Shown here: piece after piece, positions 1 to 7,574 of the stretch | How the letters are laid out: the number at the start of each line of letters is the position of its first letter | Position numbering within the stretch: the first letter of the stretch is position 1 | DNA from: an uncultured Campylobacter sp. | Lineage (GTDB): Bacteria > Campylobacterota > Campylobacteria > Campylobacterales > Campylobacteraceae | DNA: 9,721 nucleotides | Direction of reading: 5' to 3' | Assembly (NCBI GenBank): GCA_949294425.1 | Contig: CASFHJ010000074.1 | Span: 1-9,721 of the forward strand | Position numbers and translations under genes: made by a program | Notes under the pieces: generated by a model | The model's input: the letters and a program-made list of their open reading frames with translations, nothing else | Database searches by the model: none | Told to the model about the DNA's origin: nothing

Positions 1-1044
1 AAATACATACCACCAAGTGAGCTTTGTAGCGATATATCAGTGATTTCTAGTGTTAAATTTGCTATCAGTGATGGAGAAAATTTGCTTTGTTCTTCTCTTT
101 CTTTTGATATTAAAGATTTTAATCTTTCCAAAAGCAATAGAGGCATTTATAGGGATAGAGCTTTTTTTGTTGCACCTATGGATACGTCTAATTATTACAT
201 AAACACTCAAGAGGACAATTTTTCTTATGTCCAAGAAAAACTTATAGAAAATGGTCAGCTAAGAACCTTTATAGAGGGAGAATTTGTTGGAAACGATCTT
301 TATATGATAAGATTAAAGGTTTTTTTAAGTGCTTTATTTTCTTTCATTTTGATATCTTTAATCTCTTATATACTCATAAAAATAGCTCTAAAACCTTTGG
401 AAAGCAAGATAAAGATGTTAAATTCTTTTATCAAGGACTTTACTCACGAAATAAATACCCCTCTAAGCGTGATATTACTTAGTATAGAAAGATTAGAGCA
501 ACAACTAAAAGATATAGATATAGTAAAATTTAAGCGTATGAAATTGGCTGCTAAAACGCTTTCACAAACTTATTCTGACCTTGTCTTTTACACCTTTGAA
601 CACTCTATGGATAGTAAAGAAGAAAGCATAAATTTAAAGGAAATGATAGAAGAAAGACTTGAGTATTTTAAGCTATTTTTTGAACAAAAAAATATTAGTG
701 TTAAGAGCGAACTTGATGAAAAAAGCTTTATTTTTGCTAATAGAAGTAAGATAAATAAGCTTTTTGATAATCTAATAAGCAACGCCATAAAATACAATAA
801 AAAAGGCGGTTTTATAGAACTTATGCTAAGAGCTAATACCCTTAGCATAAAAGATAGTGGTTGCGGTATAAATGAAAAAGAAATAAAAAAAATCTTTGAT
901 AGATACACCCGCTTTAATAAAGATCAAGGCGGCTTTGGTATAGGGCTTAATCTGGTTAAAAATATATGTAAGGAATATAATATAAAAATAAGCTGCCTCT
1001 CAGAGCCAGAAAAAGGCAGCGAATTTAAGCTTAGCTGGACTTAG
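1..1044 (+). CDS. Sensor histidine kinase of a two-component system (5' end missing)
   Basis: The reading frame is open from base 1, so the N-terminus lies off the window; 347 residues are visible. An internal GTG at 40 is not a convincing start. Visible order: part of a periplasmic sensor region (about residues 1-103), one membrane helix (about 106-130), then the kinase core. The H-box is FTHEINTPLSVI, with the phospho-acceptor His codon at 445-447. The N-box is DNLISNAIKYN, the G1 box DSGCGI and the G2 box GGFGIGLNL, so all ATP-binding motifs are present. Only about 20 residues separate the membrane helix from the H-box, leaving no room for a HAMP domain. A first membrane helix and a response-regulator gene would be expected to the left (inference). 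The stop overlaps the cmeC stop by 4 bases. The family is sure; the signal sensed is unknown. It resembles short HAMP-less Campylobacter kinases such as CprS or DccS, but I cannot assign it to one. Confidence 0.93.
   Translation, partial: KYIPPSELCSDISVISSVKFAISDGENLLCSSLSFDIKDFNLSKSNRGIYRDRAFFVAPMDTSNYYINTQEDNFSYVQEKLIENGQLRTFIEGEFVGNDLYMIRLKVFLSALFSFILISLISYILIKIALKPLESKIKMLNSFIKDFTHEINTPLSVILLSIERLEQQLKDIDIVKFKRMKLAAKTLSQTYSDLVFYTFEHSMDSKEESINLKEMIEERLEYFKLFFEQKNISVKSELDEKSFIFANRSKINKLFDNLISNAIKYNKKGGFIELMLRANTLSIKDSGCGINEKEIKKIFDRYTRFNKDQGGFGIGLNLVKNICKEYNIKISCLSEPEKGSEFKLSWT
978..1020 (-). terminator. Candidate rho-independent terminator of the cmeABC operon
   Basis: On the - strand, about 20 bases past the cmeC stop, GCTGCCT (1020-1014) pairs perfectly with AGGCAGC (998-992). 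Three further inner pairs, two of them G-U, would make a 10-bp stem with a 9-base loop. The second arm is followed by the T-rich run TTATTTTTATATT. The stem is GC-rich in an AT-rich region. On the + strand no T-run follows, so it should work only for the leftward operon. It lies wholly inside the coding end of the histidine kinase gene. Confidence 0.6.
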
Positions 1045-2543
1045 TCTCTAAAACTCATCTCTAAATTTAGCATATCCCTTGACATAGAATCTTCATAATC
1101 CTTTTCCTTATCAAAGCCGCCTCCAAAGGCTTTGATTATATCAACCACAGAGCTAAGTAGAATGTAAACAGAGCTCTCATAGCTTAGTTTTGCGTTTAGA
1201 TAGTTTCTTCTAGCATCTAACATATCATTTAAAGAGCTATTTCCGTTTTCATATCTTATTTGTGCCAACTCGTATATTCTTTCTTGTGATTTTAAAAGCT
1301 CTGCATAGTTTTTTTCATTATTAAAAGCCATTTCTCTATTTACAAGAGCAGTTCTCACCTCTCCAAGGGCATTTTTTAAGATATTTTCATAATTTAAATA
1401 AGCCTCATCTTTAGCAAGTTTAGCTAAATTTACATTATATCTTATCTCTCCCCAGCGAAATATAGGCATAACTCCATTTGCTCCTGCATTCCAAGTAAAG
1501 CTTGAGCCCTGCATTAAATTATTAAGTTCAGAGCTACCAAAGCCTAGCATTCCAGTTAAAGATATATCCGGCAAATAAGCAGTCCTAGCCACTCCTACTA
1601 GATAGTTTTGTTGCTCTAGTTTTTTTAGGGCTGCTGCTATATCTGGTCTTTGTAGCAAAATTTCAGAGCTTATGCCCTGAGGCAATTCTATCTTAAAAGA
1701 TTCTATATCAAGCTTGTTTGATGTGGAATATAAAATATCATCTAAATTTGATGAAACTAGAATCATTAAAGCCTTATCATTGTTATCTTTATTTGCCCTA
1801 GCTGTTTCTAGCTGTGCTTTTGCCGCATCAAGCTGTGCCTTATAGCTATATAATTCATACTCGCTTATAGTGCCCATTTTATAAAGCTCATTGTTTAGCT
1901 CATAGCTTTTTTGATAATCATCAAGGGTTTGTTCTAGTATTTTTAGCTGTGAATTTAAATTTATAGCATTAAAATACATCTTAACCACGTTTGAAACCAG
2001 ACTAAGCTTTGAGCTTTGATAATCATATATAGAAGCCTCATAAGCCCTACTTGAAGCAAGGTATCCATCTCTGTATTTACCCCATAAATCAAGCTCATAG
2101 CTTAAATTTAAGCCCATATCAAAGGAATTTGAGGTCTGTCTTTTATTGCTCATATTATTAGCACTTGTTCTACCAAGGCTACTTCTATTTAGCCCAGCTT
2201 GTCCGTCTAGTTTTGGTAGTAAATCACTTCTGTCTATACCAAGAGTTTGTGCTGCTTTTTCAAAATTTATAAAGGCTATTCTTAAATCGGTATTATTCTT
2301 TAAAGCCTTTTCAACGAGCATATTTAGGTCCTTATCGTTAAATACCTTCCACCATTGCTCATCAAATTTTATCTCCGTGTTTGAATTAAAAGGAGAGCAA
2401 TCCCTGCCCCCACTTTTTATACACTCGCTCATATTTATATTTGGATTGAATCTGGCATCAGGCTCTTTGTAAGATGGTGTTAAAGAGCAGGACAACAGAA
2501 AAAAAGATGATAGTATTATAAAAATCTTAGTGTGTAACAACAT
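1041..2543 (-). CDS. cmeC: CmeC, outer-membrane channel lipoprotein of the CmeABC efflux pump
   Basis: This is the TolC-like exit duct of the tripartite pump. It has 500 residues; C. jejuni CmeC is about 492. A lipoprotein signal peptide ends in LLSC with the lipidated Cys at 19 and Ser at +2, consistent with outer-membrane sorting. Two outer-membrane-efflux-protein repeats follow. Landmarks are YELDLWGKYRD (about 149-159), LLQRPDI (296-302), NYLVGVARTAYLP (313-325) and the C-terminal IKAFGGGFD and NLEMSFRD, close to the C. jejuni protein as I recall it. The ATG at 2543 has GAGAGG eight bases upstream, and the gene start overlaps the cmeB end by 17 bases, suggesting coupled translation. An N-terminal stretch (about 38-52) carries Cys41 and Cys49, which I do not recall in C. 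jejuni CmeC. I find no D/E-x-N-x-S/T glycosylation sequon. Confidence 0.96.
   Translation of the reverse strand: MLLHTKIFIILSSFFLLSCSLTPSYKEPDARFNPNINMSECIKSGGRDCSPFNSNTEIKFDEQWWKVFNDKDLNMLVEKALKNNTDLRIAFINFEKAAQTLGIDRSDLLPKLDGQAGLNRSSLGRTSANNMSNKRQTSNSFDMGLNLSYELDLWGKYRDGYLASSRAYEASIYDYQSSKLSLVSNVVKMYFNAINLNSQLKILEQTLDDYQKSYELNNELYKMGTISEYELYSYKAQLDAAKAQLETARANKDNNDKALMILVSSNLDDILYSTSNKLDIESFKIELPQGISSEILLQRPDIAAALKKLEQQNYLVGVARTAYLPDISLTGMLGFGSSELNNLMQGSSFTWNAGANGVMPIFRWGEIRYNVNLAKLAKDEAYLNYENILKNALGEVRTALVNREMAFNNEKNYAELLKSQERIYELAQIRYENGNSSLNDMLDARRNYLNAKLSYESSVYILLSSVVDIIKAFGGGFDKEKDYEDSMSRDMLNLEMSFRD
1110..1136 (+). terminator. Perfect 9-bp hairpin, weak terminator candidate for the kinase gene
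   Basis: ATCAAAGCC (1110-1118) and GGCTTTGAT (1128-1136) form a perfect 9-bp inverted repeat with a 9-base loop. It begins 66 bases past the kinase stop, inside the 3' end of cmeC. On the + strand it is followed only by TATATCAACC, a poor T-tract. It encodes the conserved CmeC sequence IKAFGGGFD, so the symmetry may come partly from codon choice. This is a weak call. Confidence 0.25.
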
Positions 2544-5500
2544 TTGTCTTACCTCTCTTTTTATCTAGCCATTCATTAAAACTTTCTAATAAGTAGAAAA
2601 ATAAAGGCACGAAAAATAATGCCAAGGTAGAAGCTGCTATCATACCCCCTATAAGCCCCGTGCTTAAGGCATGTCTACTGGCAGCTCCTGCACCTGTAGC
2701 AAAAAATAGTGGCACTATACCAAGACAAAATGCCAAAGAGGTCATACAAATAGGTCTAAATCTTAATTTAGCCGCTTCTATGGAGGCATCAAATATACTT
2801 TTTGCCTTTTTTAAATGCTCTTCCATTGCAAATTCTACTATCAATATGGCGTTTTTAGCCGATAAACCTATTAGTAATAACAAGCCAGTCTGAAAATATA
2901 TGTCATTATCAAGACCTCTTATCCATACCAAAAGTAAGGATCCAAAAACAGCAAATGGCACTGCTGTTACTACGGCTAAAGGCATTAACCATCTTTCATA
3001 TTGTGCTGCAAGTATTAAAAACACAAAGATAAGTCCAAGCGCAAAGGATATTTTTCCAGCCCCAGAACTAGTTACTTCTTGATAGGCTGAACCAGACCAA
3101 GCTATGGTATAATCATCGCCAAGAGTGCTTTTTACGACCTCTTGTATGGCTTGTATAGCCTGTCCTGAGGTGTATCCATTTGCTGCTTGTCCTCTTACAA
3201 GTGCTGCTGGGAAGAGATTAAATCTTTTAACATCATCAGGACCTATGCTTCTTCTTAGGCTAAGAACAGAGCTTAAAGCTACCATAGAGCCATCTGTTGA
3301 TCGAACAAAGATATTTTTAAGAGCTTCTTGTGTGTTTCTAAAATCTCCCCTAGCTCTAACATTCACTTGAAAATTCTTTCCAAGCATTGAAAAATCATTT
3401 ATATAGTAAGAGCCTATGGTAGATGAAATGGTTGTAAATATATCTTGTAAATTTAGATTGTAATATTTTATCTTGTCTCTATCTATATCTAAATGAAACT
3501 GCGGAAAGCCTGTATCAAGTGTCGTTGTAACTTGAGTTAATTCCTTTTTCTGAGCTGCTGCTGCTACCACCTTATCTACATCTTCTTTTATTTGTTCGTA
3601 GCTTTTACCGCTTCTATTTTGTAAAAACATATCAAAGCCACCGGTAAGCCCAAGACCTTGTATAGGAGGAGGGGTTAAGAAAAAGGTTTGTGCTTTTTGG
3701 TTTAAAAAGTATTTCATATTTAGTTGCTGTGCTAATTCAAAGGAGCTTATATCTCTTTCTTTAAAATCTTTCATATTGATAAAATGCACTCCGGCATTCT
3801 CTTTTAAAGAGCTTGTAAATAAGTCAAAGCCCATCATGGACATATAGCTACTTAGGACTGGATTTTGCACTAAATCCTTGGATAAAGAGTCTATATAGTC
3901 TATGGTTCTATGCAAAGAGGAGGCAGGAGGTAAATTTGTAATCGCCATTATAAAGCCTTGATCCTCAGCTGGAACTAAGGAGTTAGGAACTACCTTAAAA
4001 AGCCCATATATAGCAACAAGCATAAGCACAAAGACAAGAAGGGCACTTTTTATGTGAGTTAGGACAAATCTAACTCCTTTTGTAAAAATGATAGTGCTAT
4101 AGTCAAAGAAGTCATTAAATTTTTGCACTATCTTAAAAGGCTTACTTTCATTTCTTTTTAGAAATAAGGCACATAAAGAAGGGGTTAAGGTAAGAGCTAT
4201 AAAACCAGAAATTGCAACGGATATAGCCATAGTTAAGGCAAATTGTTTTTGAATTTGTCCCACAAAGCCGCCTGTAAAAGAAACGGGTATAAAAACTGCA
4301 CTTAAAACAAGCACTATGGATATAACTGGAGAGGTTATCTCTTTCATAGACTCTATCGCTGCATCTTTTATGGATATTTTATCATCTTCGTGCATGATTC
4401 TATCTATGTTTTCAACAACTATAATAGCATCATCAACCACTATACCTATGGCAAGTATAAGGGCAAAAAGTGTAAGTAAGTTTATACTAAAGCCAAGTAT
4501 ATAAATTCCTATAAAAGTTCCTAGCAAGGAAACAGGTACGGCTATTAAAGGTATGATAGTAGAGCGGAAGTTTTTTAAGAACATATACATAACCAAGGCA
4601 ACCAAAACAAGAGCTTCAACGAAGGTTTTTATCACCTCTTTTATGGATTCAGAAACAAAGGTTGTGGTATCATAAGGCATATCATACCTAAGTCCTTCAG
4701 GGAAATTCTGCGATAACTCAAGCATCTTAGCCTTAACTAGTTTTGAAACCTCCAAGGCATTAGCTCCAGATTGTAAATTTATCATTATAGGCACGGCATC
4801 ATTTCCGTCTATTCTACCTTGAGAGACGTATTGTTGAGAGCCTATTTCAACATCTGCTACGTCTTTTATCCTTAAAAAGGACTTGTCCTCATTTACCCTA
4901 AGTATTACATTTGCAAATTCTTGCGGGGTTTTTAGTCTACCTTGCATATTTATAGAATACACATAAGGAGACTTCATTTCAACAGGCTCTTCTCCTATCT
5001 TTCCAGTGGCATACTGGGCATTTTGCTCATTTATCGCAGATATTACCTCTGCTGATGTTATTTGGTATTTATTAAGCAAATCAGGATTAAGCCAAATTCT
5101 CATAGAGTAGTTTTTATTTCCAATAGCGTTAGCATCACCAACTCCTGGAATTCTTTTTATATCATCTAAAACATTTAACAAGGCATAGTTGTATATATCG
5201 GTAGCGTCCATAGATCCATCTGTTGAAGAAAGGGTTATAGCACCTAAAGCGTCAGAAGAAGCCTTTCTAACGGTAACACCTAGCCTCCTAACTTCCTCTG
5301 GCAGCTTTGCTGTAGCTGCTGAAATTCTATTATTTATATTTATAGTGTTTTGATCTGGATCAGAGCCTATGTTAAAATATATTGTCATTCTTAGTGTGCC
5401 AGATGATGAAGCTGTTGTTTCCATATATATCATATCCTCAACACCATTTATGGCATCTTCTATTGGTATGGCTACAACCTCAGCTATGGTTTTTGCATCA

Positions 5501-5658
5501 GCTCCAGTATAGGTAGCTGCAACACTTACCGTTGGTGGAGTTAAAGAGGGGTATTGCTCGACTGGTAAAGAAAGCATAGCTATACCACCAGCAAGAGATA
5601 TAATTATGGCTACAACAGCTGCAAATACTGGTCTATTTATAAAAAAAGATGAAAACAT
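2527..5658 (-). CDS. cmeB: CmeB, RND inner-membrane drug/proton antiporter
   Basis: This is the energy-coupled pump subunit (HAE1/AcrB family), which takes up bile salts and antimicrobials and exchanges them for protons. At 1043 residues it is full length (C. jejuni CmeB is about 1040). The N-terminus MFSSFFINRPVFAAVVA is a typical first helix. Proton-relay residues are present: Asp409-Asp410 in GIVVDDAIIVVEN (helix 4) and Lys935 in GLSAKNAILIVEFA (helix 10). Two large periplasmic loops lie at about 32-340 and 560-870; LAAQYERW and the C-terminal FNEWLDKKRGK are also family landmarks. The ATG shares one base with the cmeA stop (TAATG), and GGGAG lies six bases upstream, so translation is probably coupled to cmeA. 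I see no frameshift or missing catalytic residue. A T7 run lies at codons 4-6. Drug specificity cannot be read from the sequence. Confidence 0.98.
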   Translation of the reverse strand: MFSSFFINRPVFAAVVAIIISLAGGIAMLSLPVEQYPSLTPPTVSVAATYTGADAKTIAEVVAIPIEDAINGVEDMIYMETTASSSGTLRMTIYFNIGSDPDQNTININNRISAATAKLPEEVRRLGVTVRKASSDALGAITLSSTDGSMDATDIYNYALLNVLDDIKRIPGVGDANAIGNKNYSMRIWLNPDLLNKYQITSAEVISAINEQNAQYATGKIGEEPVEMKSPYVYSINMQGRLKTPQEFANVILRVNEDKSFLRIKDVADVEIGSQQYVSQGRIDGNDAVPIMINLQSGANALEVSKLVKAKMLELSQNFPEGLRYDMPYDTTTFVSESIKEVIKTFVEALVLVALVMYMFLKNFRSTIIPLIAVPVSLLGTFIGIYILGFSINLLTLFALILAIGIVVDDAIIVVENIDRIMHEDDKISIKDAAIESMKEITSPVISIVLVLSAVFIPVSFTGGFVGQIQKQFALTMAISVAISGFIALTLTPSLCALFLKRNESKPFKIVQKFNDFFDYSTIIFTKGVRFVLTHIKSALLVFVLMLVAIYGLFKVVPNSLVPAEDQGFIMAITNLPPASSLHRTIDYIDSLSKDLVQNPVLSSYMSMMGFDLFTSSLKENAGVHFINMKDFKERDISSFELAQQLNMKYFLNQKAQTFFLTPPPIQGLGLTGGFDMFLQNRSGKSYEQIKEDVDKVVAAAAQKKELTQVTTTLDTGFPQFHLDIDRDKIKYYNLNLQDIFTTISSTIGSYYINDFSMLGKNFQVNVRARGDFRNTQEALKNIFVRSTDGSMVALSSVLSLRRSIGPDDVKRFNLFPAALVRGQAANGYTSGQAIQAIQEVVKSTLGDDYTIAWSGSAYQEVTSSGAGKISFALGLIFVFLILAAQYERWLMPLAVVTAVPFAVFGSLLLVWIRGLDNDIYFQTGLLLLIGLSAKNAILIVEFAMEEHLKKAKSIFDASIEAAKLRFRPICMTSLAFCLGIVPLFFATGAGAASRHALSTGLIGGMIAASTLALFFVPLFFYLLESFNEWLDKKRGKTNVVTH

Positions 5659-6749
5659 TATTTGCTCCCAACTTCTTGCACAGCAGCACCCGGTCTTATC
5701 TTTTTGAAGTTATCTAGTATGATTTTATCTCCATCTTTAAGTCCCTTATCTACTACAACAAAGTCATTTGTTTGGTATACTATATTTACTATTTTTTTTG
5801 CAACCTTGCCATCTACCACGACATAAACAAAGGTATTTTTTTGATCTTGCAAAAGTGCTATTTGAGGAATTTTAAAGCCGCCTTTTTGTATGAAAGCATC
5901 TGTTGTTATATTTGTAAAAGTTCCTGGAACAAGCTTTGAGTTATTATTATCAAAGACAGCCTTAGCCTTTATACTTCCACTTCTTTCATCTATCACAGAG
6001 TCCACAAAATATAGCTTACCTGTTATGTCCTCTCCTAAGACAGATATTTTTACATTTAGATCTTTAAGTTCCCAAGCTCCAGTTGATAAATTTCTATTGA
6101 AATTTAGGTTTTCAACATCAGAAATATAAAAGTCTGCAAAGATGGGATTTAAATTTGTTATTCTTACAAGTTCTGTTGAGCTAGCACTCACATAGTCTCC
6201 AATGTCCACTAAGGCATCTCCAACCATGCCATCAAAAGGTGCTCTAATACTTGCGTAATCAAGATCTAGCTTGGCATTAGCTACCTGTGCCTTGGCACTT
6301 TCAACATTTGCTTGCGCGCTATTAAAAAGGGCAAGTGATGTATCGTATTCTTTTTGTGAAATAGCTTGTTTTTCTATTAAAACCTTATTTCTGCTATAAT
6401 CTTTTCTTGCGTTTTCAAAGTCAGCCTGTGCCACTAAAAGAGAGGCTTTTGCTATGTCTAAGGCTGCTTGGTATTTGTCTGGCTCTATTTGAAAAAGAAC
6501 CTGATCTTTTAGTACTGACTCACCCTCTGTAAAAAGCTTTTGAACTATTTGACCGCTTACCTTAGGTCTTAAAAGCACGTCTTTATCACTACTTAAAATG
6601 GCAGGATATTTAAAGCTTAGTTTTATATCCTCTGCCTTTGCACTAAGTGTGCTTACTGGTTGTGGGGGCATTTGTGGTGGTTTAGGTGGCTCAGAACAAG
6701 ATACCAAAAAAAGTATTGGCAAAAAAAGTAATATATAGTTTTTAGACAT
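5658..6749 (-). CDS. cmeA: CmeA, periplasmic adaptor lipoprotein of the CmeABC pump
   Basis: This is the membrane-fusion protein bridging CmeB and CmeC. It has 363 residues (C. jejuni about 367). A signal peptide ends in LVSC with the lipidated Cys at 18, followed by a proline-rich linker (PPKPPQMPPQP). The lipoyl half-motif VLLRPKVSGQIVQKLF (58-73) is followed by an alpha-helical hairpin of heptad type (about 92-165), the second lipoyl half IRAPFDGMVGDALVDIGDYV, and beta-barrel and membrane-proximal domains ending at DNFKKIRPG. DNNNS (267-271) fits the Campylobacter N-glycosylation sequon D/E-x-N-x-S/T at Asn269, matching a site known in C. jejuni CmeA. The other C. jejuni site, DFNRS, is DYSRN here and is lost. 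The ATG at 6749 has AGAGGA eight bases upstream. It is the first gene of the operon, downstream of the CmeR operator. Confidence 0.97.
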   Translation of the reverse strand: MSKNYILLFLPILFLVSCSEPPKPPQMPPQPVSTLSAKAEDIKLSFKYPAILSSDKDVLLRPKVSGQIVQKLFTEGESVLKDQVLFQIEPDKYQAALDIAKASLLVAQADFENARKDYSRNKVLIEKQAISQKEYDTSLALFNSAQANVESAKAQVANAKLDLDYASIRAPFDGMVGDALVDIGDYVSASSTELVRITNLNPIFADFYISDVENLNFNRNLSTGAWELKDLNVKISVLGEDITGKLYFVDSVIDERSGSIKAKAVFDNNNSKLVPGTFTNITTDAFIQKGGFKIPQIALLQDQKNTFVYVVVDGKVAKKIVNIVYQTNDFVVVDKGLKDGDKIILDNFKKIRPGAAVQEVGSK

Positions 6750-6780
6750 ATTTAAATTCCTCTTTTTAGGCTTGAAATTT

Positions 6781-6802
6781 TTTTGTAATGAATATTACAA
6801 AA
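6781..6802. promoter_or_regulatory. CmeR operator palindrome
   Basis: The core TGTAATGAATATTACA (6784-6799) is a 6-bp inverted repeat around a 4-base centre, and flanking TTT/AAA extends the arms to 9 bp. The published C. jejuni CmeR site, as I recall it, is TGTAATAAATATTACA, one base different at the centre edge. It sits between cmeR and cmeA, 31 bases before the cmeA ATG, where bound repressor would block the cmeABC promoter. This is the only such site I noticed in the window. Confidence 0.88.
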
Positions 6803-6806
6803 TATA
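6801..6806 (-). promoter_or_regulatory. Candidate -10 element of the cmeABC promoter
   Basis: Reading leftward, TATATT (6806-6801) follows a T-rich stretch and directly abuts the CmeR palindrome. Transcription would start at about 6794, inside the operator, which fits repression. Campylobacter sigma-70 promoters usually lack a clear -35, and none is seen here. TAGAAT (6819-6814) is an alternative. The choice between them is inference. Confidence 0.4.
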
Positions 6807-6842
6807 AGAAAGTATTCTATCAGTTATTTAGTTAATATAAGG

Positions 6843-7460
6843 TTAATTTTTAAAAAGCCGCATAAAAAAGTTAAGTATAAAATCTATAAATTCTTTCCTT
6901 TCTTCAGGACTCATTTTTTCTTTATCCATAATGATTCTTCTAAAAAAGCAGTGTCTTGCTATGAAGTCAAAAAACATATGCGATATTAGCTCTGCATTTT
7001 TTGATACAAACTCATCTTTTGATGAAGCAAATAAATCTCTTAGCATATTTGAACAGGTGTTTTTATTTATTTGTTTAAGAAGTTTTATCATATTGCTATT
7101 TTTATTATAAATTTGTGAAAAAAGTATCTTCATTAAGGCTGTATCATCTTCGCTATTGTAAAGATCAACCATGTAAGTTGCTAGTTTTAAAAGCAACTCT
7201 TTTGCTTCATACTTGTCGGGTTTAATTATTTCTTCTATGTTTTTTTCATCTTTTTGAACTCTTTGTTTGATTATTTCTAGGAATAAATTTTCTTTATTTT
7301 TATATGTTTCATATATGCTGGATAAAGAGCCTCCTGATTCTTTTACTATATCTTTTAAATTTGTCGCCTCATATCCTTTACTTAGAAAATGCTTAAGGGC
7401 TATTTCTTTTATCTTTTCTTGTCTTTGTATGGTTTTTTGTGATTTTTTTTGACTTTGCAT
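6843..7460 (-). CDS. cmeR: CmeR, TetR-family repressor of cmeABC
   Basis: This is a 205-residue TetR-type regulator (C. jejuni CmeR is 210). The N-terminal DNA-binding domain spans about 12-60: RQEKIKEIALKHFLSKGYEA, then DIVKESGGSLSSIYETYKNKENLF. The pattern closely tracks C. jejuni CmeR, in which the canonical recognition helix was reported to be replaced by a coil. The C-terminal half (about 80-205) is the ligand-binding and dimer domain, with Cys135 and Cys171; bile salts are the known inducers in C. jejuni. The neighbouring palindrome and cmeABC confirm the assignment. The ATG at 7460 has only a weak ribosome site (TTGGAT), suggesting low expression. Codons 4-6 contain an A8 run. The gene ends 93 bases before cmeA with no clear terminator, so some read-through into cmeABC is possible. 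Confidence 0.93.
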   Translation of the reverse strand: MQSQKKSQKTIQRQEKIKEIALKHFLSKGYEATNLKDIVKESGGSLSSIYETYKNKENLFLEIIKQRVQKDEKNIEEIIKPDKYEAKELLLKLATYMVDLYNSEDDTALMKILFSQIYNKNSNMIKLLKQINKNTCSNMLRDLFASSKDEFVSKNAELISHMFFDFIARHCFFRRIIMDKEKMSPEERKEFIDFILNFFMRLFKN

Positions 7461-7489
7461 TACTTATCCAAGGCTAAAAATTTATTAAA

Positions 7490-7498
7490 ATCTTAACA
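7490..7498 (-). promoter_or_regulatory. Candidate extended -10 of the cmeR promoter
   Basis: Reading leftward, TGTTAAGAT (7498-7490) fits an extended -10 (TG, one base, then TAAGAT). It is preceded by an A/T-tract region and would give a leader of roughly 22 bases before the cmeR ATG. No -35 is evident. In DNA this AT-rich, chance matches are common. Confidence 0.35.
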
Positions 7499-7574
7499 TA
7501 CTTTTTAAAAAAATATAAGATATTTTAATAATAAAGCAGAAATTTAGCTCATTTTTCATTTTTTTAAAGGCTTT

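Noticed and set aside
40..42. GTG as the kinase start codon
   Set aside because: The frame is open from base 1, there is no ribosome site, and starting here would remove the first membrane helix and part of the sensor domain.
588..908. Open frame of 106 codons on the - strand, antisense to the histidine kinase
   Set aside because: The opposite strand encodes the conserved kinase motifs. The hydrophobic antisense product reflects A-rich sense codons.
2146..2472. Open frame of 108 codons on the + strand, antisense to cmeC
   Set aside because: It lies wholly within the well-supported cmeC coding region, has no ribosome site or recognisable domain, and is a by-product of codon use in the real gene.
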